From CAYNGH01 sp964396845 (GTDB taxonomy: Bacteria; Vulcanimicrobiota; JAJTBE01; CAYNGH01): DNA of 64,000 nt. The position numbers were made by a program, and so were the translations under genes. The notes beneath the pieces are model-generated. The model was not told the DNA's origin. It did no database searches and saw only the letters and a list, made by a program, of their open reading frames with translations. Below are positions 44,723 through 54,011 of the stretch, piece by piece (positions within the stretch are counted from its first letter, which is position 1; every line of letters begins with the position of its first letter). Location of the stretch: the NCBI GenBank assembly GCA_964396845.1, contig CAYNGH010000001.1, positions 1 through 64,000 of the forward strand, given 5' to 3'.

Positions 44723-45071
44723 AAAAACTCCCAACCCCCGATTTTAAATGGGGGAAAATAAGTCGGGATTATCACCACCAGTTGGCCAAATCACCGGGCC
44801 GTGGGGCACTTTAGAAGTACCCAGTATGAGTCGGGATGTCATTGGGTTCTGGGTTAAGTGTCGGTGAGAGTTATCGCATTCTAATGATCGGCGCAAAGCC
44901 TGTGATATATTACCCAAATGAAAAACAATGCCGACTCCCTTAATTGAAACTTCTGCCCAGAAGAAAACATCCCTCCACTAATTACACCTGTTCTGGAGGA
45001 ATTTGCCCGGCGGGTTTTAATCTAACTGGTAACCAGGAAATTTGACAATATCAGTTATAAGGAGGATTTAT
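44723..45071. other. Divergent intergenic region
   Basis: A gap of about 350 bases between the divergent glycosyltransferase and aldolase genes. It contains a dyad at 44736-44755, where CCCCC and GGGGG flank ATTT/AAAT, just upstream of the glycosyltransferase ribosome-binding site. Otherwise no gene, tRNA or strong promoter pair was recognised. The aldolase has a near-perfect AGGAGG at its 3' end. Confidence 0.5.
44736..44755. repeat. Short dyad near the glycosyltransferase start
   Basis: CCCCC (44736-44740), then ATTT and AAAT, then GGGGG (44751-44755) form an imperfect 9-bp palindrome five bases upstream of the GGGAG site for the gene at 44722. It could be an operator or a hairpin that masks the ribosome-binding site. 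Only the symmetry is seen. Confidence 0.35.
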
Positions 45072-46088
45072 ATGTCAACAACAGTCAATTACAAGGATCT
45101 GGGACTGGTCAACAGCCGGGAGATGTTCAAGCATGCCATGAAAAAAGGCTTTGCAGTTCCCGGATATAATTTCAACAATATGGAGCAGTTGCAGGCGATT
45201 ATGACCGGTTGCGCCCGGACCGATTCCCCGGTTATTCTTCAGGTGTCCAAAGGCGCCAGGGAATATGCCAACGAAACCCTGCTCCGATACATGGCCATGG
45301 GGGCTGTGGAGATGGTGAAAAAAGACTACAACAGCAGGATCCCCGTGGTGCTTCATCTGGATCATGGCGACAGCTTTGAGATTTGCAAGTCCTGCATCGA
45401 CTCCGGTTTCTCATCGGTGATGATTGATGGCTCGGCTCATTCCTTCGAGGACAACATCGCCCTGACCAAAAAGGTGGTGGCATATGCCCATCCCAGGGAT
45501 GTCACTGTGGAAGGCGAATTGGGAGTGCTGGCCGGGATCGAGGATGATGTATCCCACGAGAAATCCCACTATACCCAGCCTGAAGAAGTAGAAGAGTTTG
45601 TATCCCGCACCGGGGTTGACAGTCTGGCCATTTCCATCGGCACATCCCATGGGGCATATAAGTTCAAGGTGAAGCCCGGCGAAGAACCCCCGCCCCTTCG
45701 TTTTGATATTCTCGATGAGATCGAACGCAGAATCCCCGGTTTTCCCATTGTTCTCCACGGCTCCTCATCGGTGCTTCCGGAATTTGTAGAAATCATCAAC
45801 AAGTTTGGCGGAAACATGGAAAACGCAGTGGGAGTGCCAGAGCATCAGCTTAGGAAAGCTGCCAAAAGCGCGGTTTGCAAGGTGAACATCGACAGCGACG
45901 GACGACTGGTAGTCACCGCCATTATTCGCAAGGTGCTGGCGGAACAGCCCAAGCAGTTTGATCCCCGGAAATACCTGGGGCCTGCCCGGGAAGAGCTTGT
46001 CAAGATGATTATGCGGAAAAACGAAGAAGTGCTGGGTTCAGCAGGCCATGGATCCGCCATTGCCGATTCAGCTAAAGCCGCGGTCTGA
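45072..46088 (+). CDS. fba: Class II fructose-bisphosphate aldolase
   Basis: A 338-residue, zinc-dependent enzyme of glycolysis and gluconeogenesis. The metal and substrate motifs are PVVLHLDHGDSFEICKSC, VEGELGVLAGIEDDVSH, SLAISIGTSHGAYKF and VLHGSSSV. ATG 45072 follows AGGAGG with ideal spacing. The gene stands alone between a divergent region and its own hairpin terminator. With rapZ and yvcK nearby, it belongs to the same central carbon and cell-wall precursor theme, though not to the same operon. Confidence 0.95.
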   Translation: MSTTVNYKDLGLVNSREMFKHAMKKGFAVPGYNFNNMEQLQAIMTGCARTDSPVILQVSKGAREYANETLLRYMAMGAVEMVKKDYNSRIPVVLHLDHGDSFEICKSCIDSGFSSVMIDGSAHSFEDNIALTKKVVAYAHPRDVTVEGELGVLAGIEDDVSHEKSHYTQPEEVEEFVSRTGVDSLAISIGTSHGAYKFKVKPGEEPPPLRFDILDEIERRIPGFPIVLHGSSSVLPEFVEIINKFGGNMENAVGVPEHQLRKAAKSAVCKVNIDSDGRLVVTAIIRKVLAEQPKQFDPRKYLGPAREELVKMIMRKNEEVLGSAGHGSAIADSAKAAV

Positions 46089-46115
46089 GGAATCCCGAAA
46101 GTGATTGTTTCAAAC

Positions 46116-46141
46116 AAGGCCGTCCCTTTTGGGGCGGCCTT
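46116..46141 (+). terminator. Hairpin terminator after fba
   Basis: AAGGCCGTCCC (46116-46126) and GGGGCGGCCTT (46131-46141) pair with one mismatch-type position around a T4 loop, 27 bases beyond the aldolase stop. A clear T-run is lacking, so termination efficiency is uncertain. Confidence 0.55.
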
Positions 46142-46154
46142 GGGATATTAATTC

Positions 46155-46308
46155 TTGGTGTTCGGCTAAGCAATATGTCCCAGTGGTTGCGCCGTCAGGA
46201 TGGGGTTTCCTGTCGCACCACCGGCAGTAGAATAATACGCTTCGAAACCCAACCCTGACAGCTGAGGTATTGATGGAACAAGGATTTTAATCTTAATCGA
46301 ATACGGAT
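46155..46308. repeat. Inverted-repeat element, copy A
   Basis: The first about 58 bases (from TTGGTGTTCGGCTAAGC) match the copy at 56892 at about 46 of 58 positions. The left end GTGTTCGGCTAA and right end (46293-46304) are imperfect inverted repeats. An internal pair at 46194-46209 and 46244-46259 can also form a stem. It carries no gene and lies between the fba terminator and queD. This structure is typical of a small non-autonomous mobile element, but its family was not identified. Confidence 0.6.
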
Positions 46309-46335
46309 GGACATTAACGAAAATGAGGTGCTTTG

Positions 46336-46719
46336 ATGTATCGTGTTGTGGCAGGGCATCATTTTGACTCGGCTCATTACCTGAGGGGATACCAGGGCAA
46401 GTGCAGCCGGCTCCATGGCCACCGGTGGGAGGTGGAAGCAGAAATCCGGGGTGAGGAGCTGAATCCCCTGGGGATGCTGATAGACTTTTCCATCCTGAAA
46501 AAACTACTCCGGGAAGTGGCAGAACCTCTGGATCATCAGAATCTGTCAGAGATTTCTCCCTTTGACACGATAAATCCCACCGCAGAGAATATTGCCGGCT
46601 ACATATATCATCAGATGAAAGACAAGATGACTCCCGACACACTGCCCCCAAAAGCCTGCCTTTACAAGGTGACGGTATGGGAGTCGCCGGAATGCCGGGC
46701 AGAATATTCAGAAAAATAA
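46336..46719 (+). CDS. queD: 6-carboxy-tetrahydropterin synthase / PTPS family
   Basis: A 127-residue enzyme that makes 6-carboxytetrahydropterin for queuosine and related 7-deazapurines. GHHFDSAHYL gives a zinc His, GKCSRLHGHRW gives the catalytic Cys23 and zinc His27 and His29, and LDHQNL with VTVWESP completes the active site. ATG 46336 follows GAGGTG. No preQ1 riboswitch was recognised upstream; that region instead holds the repeat element. No other queuosine genes are adjacent. A pyruvoyl-tetrahydropterin synthase role is a less likely alternative. Confidence 0.9.
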   Translation: MYRVVAGHHFDSAHYLRGYQGKCSRLHGHRWEVEAEIRGEELNPLGMLIDFSILKKLLREVAEPLDHQNLSEISPFDTINPTAENIAGYIYHQMKDKMTPDTLPPKACLYKVTVWESPECRAEYSEK

Positions 46720-46843
46720 TAATTATAGACAGGGTGGAGATTCTTTCTTTAAGAAGTGTATAATAATTTTGATGCAAATGTAAACTGACAGAAAGTCTAT
46801 TTGATAAAAATATATAAATAGGCAAAATTATTCAAGGTGTTTT

Positions 46844-47257
46844 ATGGCAAAACTTCTGATGCATCGTAAACCCAAGGTTCTTGTTGTAGATGGGGACAGG
46901 GATTTTCTGGAGCTTTTTGACTCTCTTTTTTACCGCTGGTTTCTTCTTACCCCGGTTGACTGTTATATTGTGGCCCTGGAGAAACTTCAAAGAGGGGTTT
47001 TTGATGTGGCGGTGGCGGATCTGGCAAGCCACAGCACCCCTCCGGGGCAGGAGTTCCTGCAGGGAACCCGGGATCACCGGGAGGGGATTCCTGTTTTGTT
47101 TACCGCCAACATCACCAGCACCAGCCGGGTAAACCTGTGCCGGAGGGCCGGCGGGATTCGGCTTCTGGAGAAGAATTTTTCCTGCCGGGAAAAGGTGATA
47201 AAGACTGCCGGTTATATTATGGATGCGTCCCTGGAGAATCCTGCTGACGAGTCCTGA
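46844..47257 (+). CDS. Stand-alone response-regulator receiver domain
   Basis: A 137-residue single-domain protein. VLVVDGDRD provides an acidic pair (Asp16, Asp18), VAVADLAS the probable phospho-acceptor Asp59, VLFTAN the conserved Thr87, and LLEKNF the Lys110. These match the receiver fold, although the strand around Asp59 is unusual. It has no output domain, so it probably works by protein interaction or phosphate relay. No histidine kinase is adjacent. Its 3' end overlaps the convergent gene at 47217 by 41 bases. Confidence 0.7.
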   Translation: MAKLLMHRKPKVLVVDGDRDFLELFDSLFYRWFLLTPVDCYIVALEKLQRGVFDVAVADLASHSTPPGQEFLQGTRDHREGIPVLFTANITSTSRVNLCRRAGGIRLLEKNFSCREKVIKTAGYIMDASLENPADES

Positions 47258-50200
47258 CTGCGCCGATTCTCGCATCCACATTATCGGAATCCTTTGTCAG
47301 AACATACTCATATACCGACATTGCTTCGTGGGGTTTGTCCAGTTTTTCCAGTATATTGCCCATTTTCAGAGGGATTCTCAGGTCTTCCGGGTTAATTCGG
47401 ATGGCCTGACCATAGGCTTTTACCGCATCGTCGAGAAGATTCTTCTTCTGGTATAAATCTCCCATGTAAGATTGGGCAATAAAGTTGTCGGGCTGGGCTT
47501 CGAGGATCCGGCGGAAAACTTCGCCGGCCTTATCCAGTTGGCCGGTTTCCATGTATATCCGCCCCAGATAAAGGTGATATGGAATCACCTGGGGGCCCTG
47601 GGCCAGCAGTTCCATGGCATGGGGCAGGGCAGTTTCATACTGTTCATCCATCAAGAGCAGGATCACCAGCTGGTGAAGCAGTGCCCGGTTGCCGGGAAAG
47701 GTTTTCATGGCATTCCGGCAGTAGTCAATCCCCGCGGTTACAGCACCGGTGGATTTGTAGATATTTATAGCTTCAAGATAAGGCACCAGGCTTTCGGGAG
47801 ATGCCCTGTTTGCATCCTTGAGTATTGACAGGGCTCTCAGACGGTTTTCATTGTGCAGTTCCATCCGGGCATACTTGATATATGTCTGGGGATCCTCCGG
47901 GTTGAGGCGAATGGAATGGCGGAAGGCTTTGCGGGCCTGATCCCAGAGTTCAAGCCGGGTATGCACCGAGGCCATGTCCCGGAAAAGCTCTCCATCGGTT
48001 TTTATTTCAGGATTCAGGTTGGTTACCCAGTCCAGTTGAGAAACTTCATCGGCATAGCGGGCCACTTCTCGAATTACCAACATTCTGTCAATGTCGCCAT
48101 AAATATTTTTAGGAGCGTCAAACTCCAGAAGAGGCCGGTCATCGCTGTTTATACGGCCATCGCCGGCGAAGGCCCGAACTCTTTTTGCGCTGGTGATGTA
48201 GTTGCCCAGAAGTTTCCGGGGATTTTCGCAGTCGATAAGCTCAAGGTATCTTTGAATGTTTTGATTCCTCTCCACCACTGATAAAAGTCTTTCATAATCA
48301 AGACGGATGGGTTGCCGGGATCCAATCAGCATCAGATCTCCCCTCTGGGTAATCCACAAGTCGCCATGTGGGAAAACCGAATAAAAGGTGTTCATCACCA
48401 TCTTCACCGTGGCGGGATCCATGCCGTAGGTGTGGATCCACTGGCAGTAGATGCCGTCCTCCTTGAGTTTATCCAGACAAACCTTGTAAAAGTCGATGGA
48501 AAACAGATTTCCTATCCCGGCAATCCATGGGTTTGAGGGTTCGGATATTATAATGTCATATTTTTCCCCCGCTGCCAGAATAAAATTCCGCCCGTCGGCA
48601 ATATGGCTGTGAAACCGGGGATCCTCAGTCACGCCTAAGTTTCCTTCATGGAAATACCTGGCCGCTTCCATAACCACCGGCTCAATTTCGATGCTGTCGA
48701 TCCTCTCCACTTCGTCAAACTGGCTTACCGCAGCATCGGTGATGCCACTGCCGAAACCGATGATGCATACTCTCCGGGGATTGGGATGAAGAACTGCAGG
48801 GATGAAGCCCTGAAGCCACTGGGTGTGAAGATCGCCGGTTCCTTCAGGGCTGAAGGATGCATCGGTCTTTCCGTTGACTTTCAGGGATACCATATCCCCG
48901 GATTTAACAATGGTAACGGTGCTGGAAATGCCATCCCGGTAAAAAACGATGTTCTTTGCTTCTCTATCCAGCAATCGGTTGAACTGCCGGATACTGCTCA
49001 CCTGATCGTAAAACTGCGCATAAACAGAAACCCCCAGGGACATGGCGGATTTTCGCCAGACCTGGGAAAACATCAGAACCATTGCCAGCACTCCGATGAG
49101 GGCAAAGCGGAAGTATCCGGAGATTTTCTCGCTCTGTTCTTTTTTAAACAGATAAATATAAATCAGCAAAGCTCCCAGCATATTTATTCCCGTGGCAAGT
49201 TTCAGGGAGTTTTCCACCCCGATGATGGGGATCAGCAGAAATCCCGCCATAAAAGAACCGGTGATGTTGCCTGCGGTGTTGGATGCATAAACCACGCCGA
49301 TTTTTGCACCTAAATTTTTCAAATTCCGGGTATATATCTTCACCACCAGGGGAAAGGTCAGCCCGAACATTATGGTGGGAGGTAGCATCACCAGGAAACT
49401 GATAATGAAATTCCCCGCCACCACGAGAAAATACGAACCTTTTAGAATCGGAAACAACCGCAGGAATAAATATGGAAGAAATCCCAGGGCTGGCAGGATC
49501 AGCAGGCTCATGATTCCGATGGTCAGCTCCACATTGGCCAGGGATTTGATGGTGATTTTCTCCTGGTTGAACAGACGGGTGTTGGAAAAAATATAACTCC
49601 CCAGGGCAATGCCGAATAAAAATGTGACAAGAATGGTGGAAAAAGAATAAACCGATGAACCGATGGAAAGGGCCAGGGCACGGCTCCATCCCACTTCGTA
49701 AACCATGGAGGTGAACCCGGACATGAAGAAAACCAGCAGAATCAAGCGGTGTTTGTTTTTCTCGTCAATATTGGATTCTATCTCCGGTTCACTGGCCGGC
49801 TCCGGATCCAGGGGGGATTCTTCAACACTGTCAACATTGCTGTCAGGTTCTTCGCCTCCCGCCATCATGCGGTCCGCCATTATAGTAACAAGACCGATAA
49901 CCACATTAATCAAGCCTGCCGTCACCAGGGTGACCTGCAGTCCCAGGGCGGGAAACAGGATGAATCCTGCCAGAAAAGAACCGATGACTGCGCCGAAGGT
50001 GTTGATGGAATAAAGCCGGGCGGTTTTTGCCATAAGCTCGCCATAAGTCCTGATTACAAACTTGAGCACAATGGGCAGGGTGGCTCCCATGGCCATGGTG
50101 GGCAGAATAAAAATCATCACCGAGAGAATAAAAGTGATGATACTCATAGGGTAAAGAGAAAGGGAAAAGGCTCCCATGAGGCGGGTATAAATCATCCCCA

Positions 50201-50549
50201 CCACATCAATAAGAAAAGGAGTGAAAAAGGCATAAATGCCGATGCCCAGAGAGAGTAAACCGTAAAGACGCATATGGGGCGAGAAGGACCCGGCAGTCAG
50301 GGCCAGCAGGATCCCCGGCTTTTTGTCATCGGTCAGGTCCAGTTGGTCTGCTGTCTTGCCGGCAAGGTAGCTTCCCAGGGCAAGCCCCCCCATGAATGCT
50401 GCCAGAATACTGCTGATGGCAAAAACAGTATGGCCGAATATGATGGAAAGCCTCCGGCTCCATAAAATCTGGTATATCAGACCTGTCATCCCGGAAAGAA
50501 GAAAGAATACATGAAGCAGGGACAACAGAAACCGTCTTTTTCCCGACAT
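47217..50549 (-). CDS. Membrane spermidine synthase-like protein fused to TPR repeats
   Basis: A 1110-residue protein. About fourteen membrane segments in two similar blocks (both beginning with SGMTGLIYQ/SGFTSMVYEVGWSR-type sequence) are followed by a spermidine synthase-like domain (VCIIGFGSGITDAAV, DSIEIEPVVMEAARYF, DIIISEPSNPW). About eight TPR repeats form the last 300 residues. The glycine-rich loop and acidic residues are better conserved than in the relative at 20101. The substrate is unknown. GGGAGG precedes the ATG. It follows the kinase gene by 267 bases on the same strand. Confidence 0.85.
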   Translation of the reverse strand: MSGKRRFLLSLLHVFFLLSGMTGLIYQILWSRRLSIIFGHTVFAISSILAAFMGGLALGSYLAGKTADQLDLTDDKKPGILLALTAGSFSPHMRLYGLLSLGIGIYAFFTPFLIDVVGMIYTRLMGAFSLSLYPMSIITFILSVMIFILPTMAMGATLPIVLKFVIRTYGELMAKTARLYSINTFGAVIGSFLAGFILFPALGLQVTLVTAGLINVVIGLVTIMADRMMAGGEEPDSNVDSVEESPLDPEPASEPEIESNIDEKNKHRLILLVFFMSGFTSMVYEVGWSRALALSIGSSVYSFSTILVTFLFGIALGSYIFSNTRLFNQEKITIKSLANVELTIGIMSLLILPALGFLPYLFLRLFPILKGSYFLVVAGNFIISFLVMLPPTIMFGLTFPLVVKIYTRNLKNLGAKIGVVYASNTAGNITGSFMAGFLLIPIIGVENSLKLATGINMLGALLIYIYLFKKEQSEKISGYFRFALIGVLAMVLMFSQVWRKSAMSLGVSVYAQFYDQVSSIRQFNRLLDREAKNIVFYRDGISSTVTIVKSGDMVSLKVNGKTDASFSPEGTGDLHTQWLQGFIPAVLHPNPRRVCIIGFGSGITDAAVSQFDEVERIDSIEIEPVVMEAARYFHEGNLGVTEDPRFHSHIADGRNFILAAGEKYDIIISEPSNPWIAGIGNLFSIDFYKVCLDKLKEDGIYCQWIHTYGMDPATVKMVMNTFYSVFPHGDLWITQRGDLMLIGSRQPIRLDYERLLSVVERNQNIQRYLELIDCENPRKLLGNYITSAKRVRAFAGDGRINSDDRPLLEFDAPKNIYGDIDRMLVIREVARYADEVSQLDWVTNLNPEIKTDGELFRDMASVHTRLELWDQARKAFRHSIRLNPEDPQTYIKYARMELHNENRLRALSILKDANRASPESLVPYLEAINIYKSTGAVTAGIDYCRNAMKTFPGNRALLHQLVILLLMDEQYETALPHAMELLAQGPQVIPYHLYLGRIYMETGQLDKAGEVFRRILEAQPDNFIAQSYMGDLYQKKNLLDDAVKAYGQAIRINPEDLRIPLKMGNILEKLDKPHEAMSVYEYVLTKDSDNVDARIGAVRTRQQDSPGTHP

Positions 50550-50816
50550 TGATTAACCTCCCAAACTCCCCGGCAGAAACTCAACCGGGGGTTTCATTAT
50601 TCTACAGAAGGCATCTCAATATCCTGTCTTATTCTACGGCAGTTATGGATTTCAAGTGATTCTGACTCTGGAAATTTGGCCGTGGATTCAGAGAAGTTTC
50701 CCTTTCCCGGAGAACTTTTTCGAGCAGAGTTTCCGTCAAGGCAAAACCCTGCTTTTTTGGAAAAACAAGTTATCCCTTGACAATCCCGATCCATGTTTCC
50801 TCATTCCAAATGGGGA

Positions 50817-52925
50817 TCAGGTTATGGAGAACAGGTATCCTTCGGTGGTTCCGATATAGATATCTCCGCTGGGGGCGATGGCTGGCGATGTTTCCACGGG
50901 TGCATTCAGGTTGAACCACCATCTTGATTTCCCGTAGGGGTGCAGTGCAAACAGGAAGCCTTTCTGAGTGGCGAAGTAAACCCCGCCATCGTCGGAAACT
51001 CCCACTGCTGTTGAGATTACATCGGAGGCATCGAACCGCCATTTTTCCATTCCCTGGCTGTCCAGAGCATATAATTTGCTGTCGCTGGAGCCGAAGTATA
51101 TGGTGCCTTCCCGGGAAATGGCTGGTGAGGAACGGATCCATCCATTGGTGCGGAATTTCCATTGAAGTCCTCCGCTGTTGTCCAGGGCGTAGAGATGGTT
51201 GTCTTCACAGCCCAGATAAACAAAGCCTTCTTCATCGCTGACAGGGGCCGAGGTGATCATCCCCGGCAGTTTTGCGCTCCAGTGCATATCTCCGTCGAGG
51301 CTCACAGAGCGAAGGATGCCCGGGATTATTCCGATGAATATATTATCGGTTCTCCCTGCGGTAGGAGAAGCCACAACAGGCCCTTCCGCCTGGGCCATCC
51401 ACAGGATATCCCCGTTGGGGTCGAAGCATTTGACTCCGCCGTCGATATCTGCCACATAAAGCCGGTTTCTGTGGAGCAGAATAGCTGCCTTGACAGGATT
51501 TTCCACCTGTCGCAACCATCGTCGGCTTCCATCAGGGCCAAGGGAATGGATGCCTCCTTTTTCATCAGCAAGGTAAAAGTTTCCCTGGTTATCCATGGCG
51601 GGAGTGGAGGAAACAATCCCCGATGCCCGGTATGACCACTGGATTTTTCCCCGTTTGCTGTAACAGCAGAATTCATTTGCGCAACCGAAGTAAAGGTTTT
51701 CATTTTCATCGATAATCACCGATGAGGTAACTCCGGCTCCCACCTTCCGGGACCATTTCAGGCGTCCCTGCAGGCTGGCGGAAACCGGAGAATGACCGGT
51801 TCTGTATGGGTTTCCTTTGAACTGACGCCATCCTTTTTTAATCTCCTGGGGTGCTTCGGGAATATGGGATGGTTGCGAACCCGGCCCTTCCAGAAGTTCG
51901 CCATAGGGGGCCAGAATGCTGGTTCTCCGCCGTCGGAGCTGTTCCAGGTGATCCTGTATGGAATCAATCTGCCGGTTGAGATCGCTCAGCAGATCCCTGG
52001 CGCTGATTAGCCGTTCCAGGGCGTTTTTCATGTTTGTGATTCCAGGATAGCGTTGATCCGGGTTCAGGTGCAGTGCCCTGTTGACAATCGCTTCCAGCTC
52101 CGGGGGGAAGTCCGGGTTGAACTCCCGGATGGGTGGGAAATCGAAGGGTGCTTCCAGCTGGGGATCTCTGCCGGTAAGGAGATGATGAAGGGTTGCTCCC
52201 AGAGAGTAAACATCAGAGCGGGGTTCCGCATGTCCCCGATATTGTTCCGGGGGTGAATAACCCTGGGTTCCCACCATGGTTCCCCGGATTTTGGGGGCAA
52301 AGAACCGGGCAATTCCGAAATCCACCAGCCGGATACTTCCCCGGGGTGTCACCATTATATTGGATGGTTTCATGTCCCGGTAAATTACCGGAGGATTGTG
52401 GGAGTGGAGATAATTGAGGACATCACAGATTTCCAACGCCCATTGCAGGGCCATTTCCAGAGGCAGGGTCTTCCCGGTTTCCTGCAGACGGGTAAGCATC
52501 CTTCGCAGGTCGATCCCTTCCACCAGATCCATGACAATGTAGGATCTCTGGTTTTCCCAGAAGTGCCGGTGAACTCTGGGGATGGCCCGGTGTCGCAGGG
52601 TCGCCAGAAGATCAACCTCCCGGCGGAAAAACTCCATGGCAGCCCTTCGGGCATCAGAGGTGGTGAACCGGTCAATCATTTCTTTGATGGCCACATCCTG
52701 CCCGGTGGGATTATCATGGGCGCGATAGACATACCCCATCCCCCCGGCGCTCAGAAGACTTCTGATTACATAACGATCCTGCAGAACGGCTCCCTTGGGG
52801 AGGGTTCCCGTTGCCAGGAACACTCCGTCATCGGCTGTGGGGGCGGGGTTTATGAACTTGCCACAGCCAAGGCAGTATCGGGCTGTCTGGCGGTTTTCCA
52901 TATTGCAGTATGGGCATGCGACCAT
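50817..52925 (-). CDS. Ser/Thr protein kinase fused to a PQQ-type beta-propeller
   Basis: A 702-residue protein. A zinc ribbon (Cys4, Cys7, Cys18, Cys21) precedes a Hanks-type kinase: glycine loop SAGGMGYVY, Lys81, Glu103, YRDMKPSN with Asp184 and DFG at 202-204. The HRD motif is YRD, a common variant. After a linker with a coiled coil, eight propeller blades follow from about residue 375. No membrane segment is obvious. The propeller closely resembles that of the stand-alone protein at 8630. A 49-residue frame ends two bases before its start codon. Confidence 0.9.
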   Translation of the reverse strand: MVACPYCNMENRQTARYCLGCGKFINPAPTADDGVFLATGTLPKGAVLQDRYVIRSLLSAGGMGYVYRAHDNPTGQDVAIKEMIDRFTTSDARRAAMEFFRREVDLLATLRHRAIPRVHRHFWENQRSYIVMDLVEGIDLRRMLTRLQETGKTLPLEMALQWALEICDVLNYLHSHNPPVIYRDMKPSNIMVTPRGSIRLVDFGIARFFAPKIRGTMVGTQGYSPPEQYRGHAEPRSDVYSLGATLHHLLTGRDPQLEAPFDFPPIREFNPDFPPELEAIVNRALHLNPDQRYPGITNMKNALERLISARDLLSDLNRQIDSIQDHLEQLRRRRTSILAPYGELLEGPGSQPSHIPEAPQEIKKGWRQFKGNPYRTGHSPVSASLQGRLKWSRKVGAGVTSSVIIDENENLYFGCANEFCCYSKRGKIQWSYRASGIVSSTPAMDNQGNFYLADEKGGIHSLGPDGSRRWLRQVENPVKAAILLHRNRLYVADIDGGVKCFDPNGDILWMAQAEGPVVASPTAGRTDNIFIGIIPGILRSVSLDGDMHWSAKLPGMITSAPVSDEEGFVYLGCEDNHLYALDNSGGLQWKFRTNGWIRSSPAISREGTIYFGSSDSKLYALDSQGMEKWRFDASDVISTAVGVSDDGGVYFATQKGFLFALHPYGKSRWWFNLNAPVETSPAIAPSGDIYIGTTEGYLFSIT

Positions 52926-52926
52926 A

Positions 52927-53076
52927 TCAATGGGACTCCTTGGTGAGGGGATTAAAGTTTATCCGGTATAGATTTCTTTTTGCCGGGGCAATTCCCTCCA
53001 TTGCATCAATATGGATGATCTGATTGATTTTCCATGGGTTGCCCGTGGATATGAAGTTGTATATGGCCTTTCTCAT
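52927..53076 (-). CDS. Small 49-residue protein upstream of the kinase
   Basis: A 49-codon frame starting at ATG 53076 behind AGGGA. Its stop lies one base before the kinase ATG, and the kinase ribosome-binding site AAGGAG lies in its last codons, so translation would be coupled. The product (start MRKAIYNFISTGNPWKIN, end KRNLYRINFNPLTKESH) matches no family known to me. Coupling supports it as real, but short length keeps confidence low. Confidence 0.4.
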   Translation of the reverse strand: MRKAIYNFISTGNPWKINQIIHIDAMEGIAPAKRNLYRINFNPLTKESH

Positions 53077-53182
53077 TGAAGTTTCCCTGGTTGCTGTCAT
53101 GTGGCATTGAGAGAAAAGCAGAGGTTTTTCCGCTGGCTCAGTCGAACATTGAGTTATCTTGTCATTGCGGGGTTTATTGCTG

Positions 53183-53986
53183 ATGTATCCTGAAAAGAGC
53201 CGGTTGTTTCTATCCGATGGCGGTGGCTTGGAGCAGATGAAAGAGATGTTGGTTTCCAAGGGTTTGAACCTGGAGGTGACCACTTTTTCCAAGCCCCAGT
53301 ATCTTGATGACTCTGATGCCCACCTGGCGGAATATAAAAGAAATCTCTCAGAGTTGCCCTCCTGCCGGATCCTTGTTCACGGCCCATTCATCGATCTGAA
53401 TATCGTATCCTCGGATCCCGGCATCGCGGCCATTTCCCGCGCCAGATACCTTCAGAGCATCCGGTGTGCCAGAGAACTTGGGGCCGAGGCCATCACATTT
53501 CACACCCAGTATAATCCTCTCCTTCGCCTTGGGTCATACATCCGGGAATGGCTGGTGGGAACAGCCCGCTTCCTTGTGGAGATGACACAGGATCCTGTCT
53601 GTGAGGGCCTTGACATTTATGTGGAGAACATGTTCGAAGACTCCCCGGACCTGATGGTGGAGCTGATGAAGGCTGTGGATTCCCCCCGGGTGGGAATCAC
53701 TCTGGATGTGGGTCATGTGGGGGTTTACGGCAAGGGAGAATATTCCCGCTGGATTCGAATGATGGCGCCATATATCCGCCATGTCCATCTTTCCGACAAC
53801 CATGGGATGGTGGATGAGCATTTGCCCCTGGGCTCGGGTATTGTGGATTTTAAAGAAGTATTTGCCAGTCTTGCCCGGTTTGATGTTCGCCCCACATATA
53901 CCATTGAGATGGGAAGCCCGGAAAAACAGCAGGAAAGTCTGGACTACCTGGACAGCCTTTCTGAAGGAAGGAAATCCCCGGACTGA
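53183..53986 (+). CDS. Sugar phosphate isomerase/epimerase-like TIM barrel
   Basis: A 267-residue protein of the AP endonuclease family 2 superfamily (xylose isomerase-like). Metal-binding motifs include ITFHTQYNP, IYVENMF with Glu, ITLDVGHVG with Asp and His, and RHVHLSDNHG with His and Asp. Family members are zinc- or manganese-dependent isomerases or endonucleases. The start is uncertain: ATG 53183 lacks a strong site, and a TTG at 53159 is an alternative. The flavoprotein gene follows by 26 bases. Confidence 0.75.
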   Translation: MYPEKSRLFLSDGGGLEQMKEMLVSKGLNLEVTTFSKPQYLDDSDAHLAEYKRNLSELPSCRILVHGPFIDLNIVSSDPGIAAISRARYLQSIRCARELGAEAITFHTQYNPLLRLGSYIREWLVGTARFLVEMTQDPVCEGLDIYVENMFEDSPDLMVELMKAVDSPRVGITLDVGHVGVYGKGEYSRWIRMMAPYIRHVHLSDNHGMVDEHLPLGSGIVDFKEVFASLARFDVRPTYTIEMGSPEKQQESLDYLDSLSEGRKSPD

Positions 53987-54011
53987 TCCCCTGTTGAGGT
54001 TGTCATTCATC

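Noticed and set aside
50597..50794. A 65-codon minus-strand frame between the kinase and the membrane fusion gene
   Set aside because: No ribosome-binding site, no recognisable composition, and the gap shows no other sign of coding.
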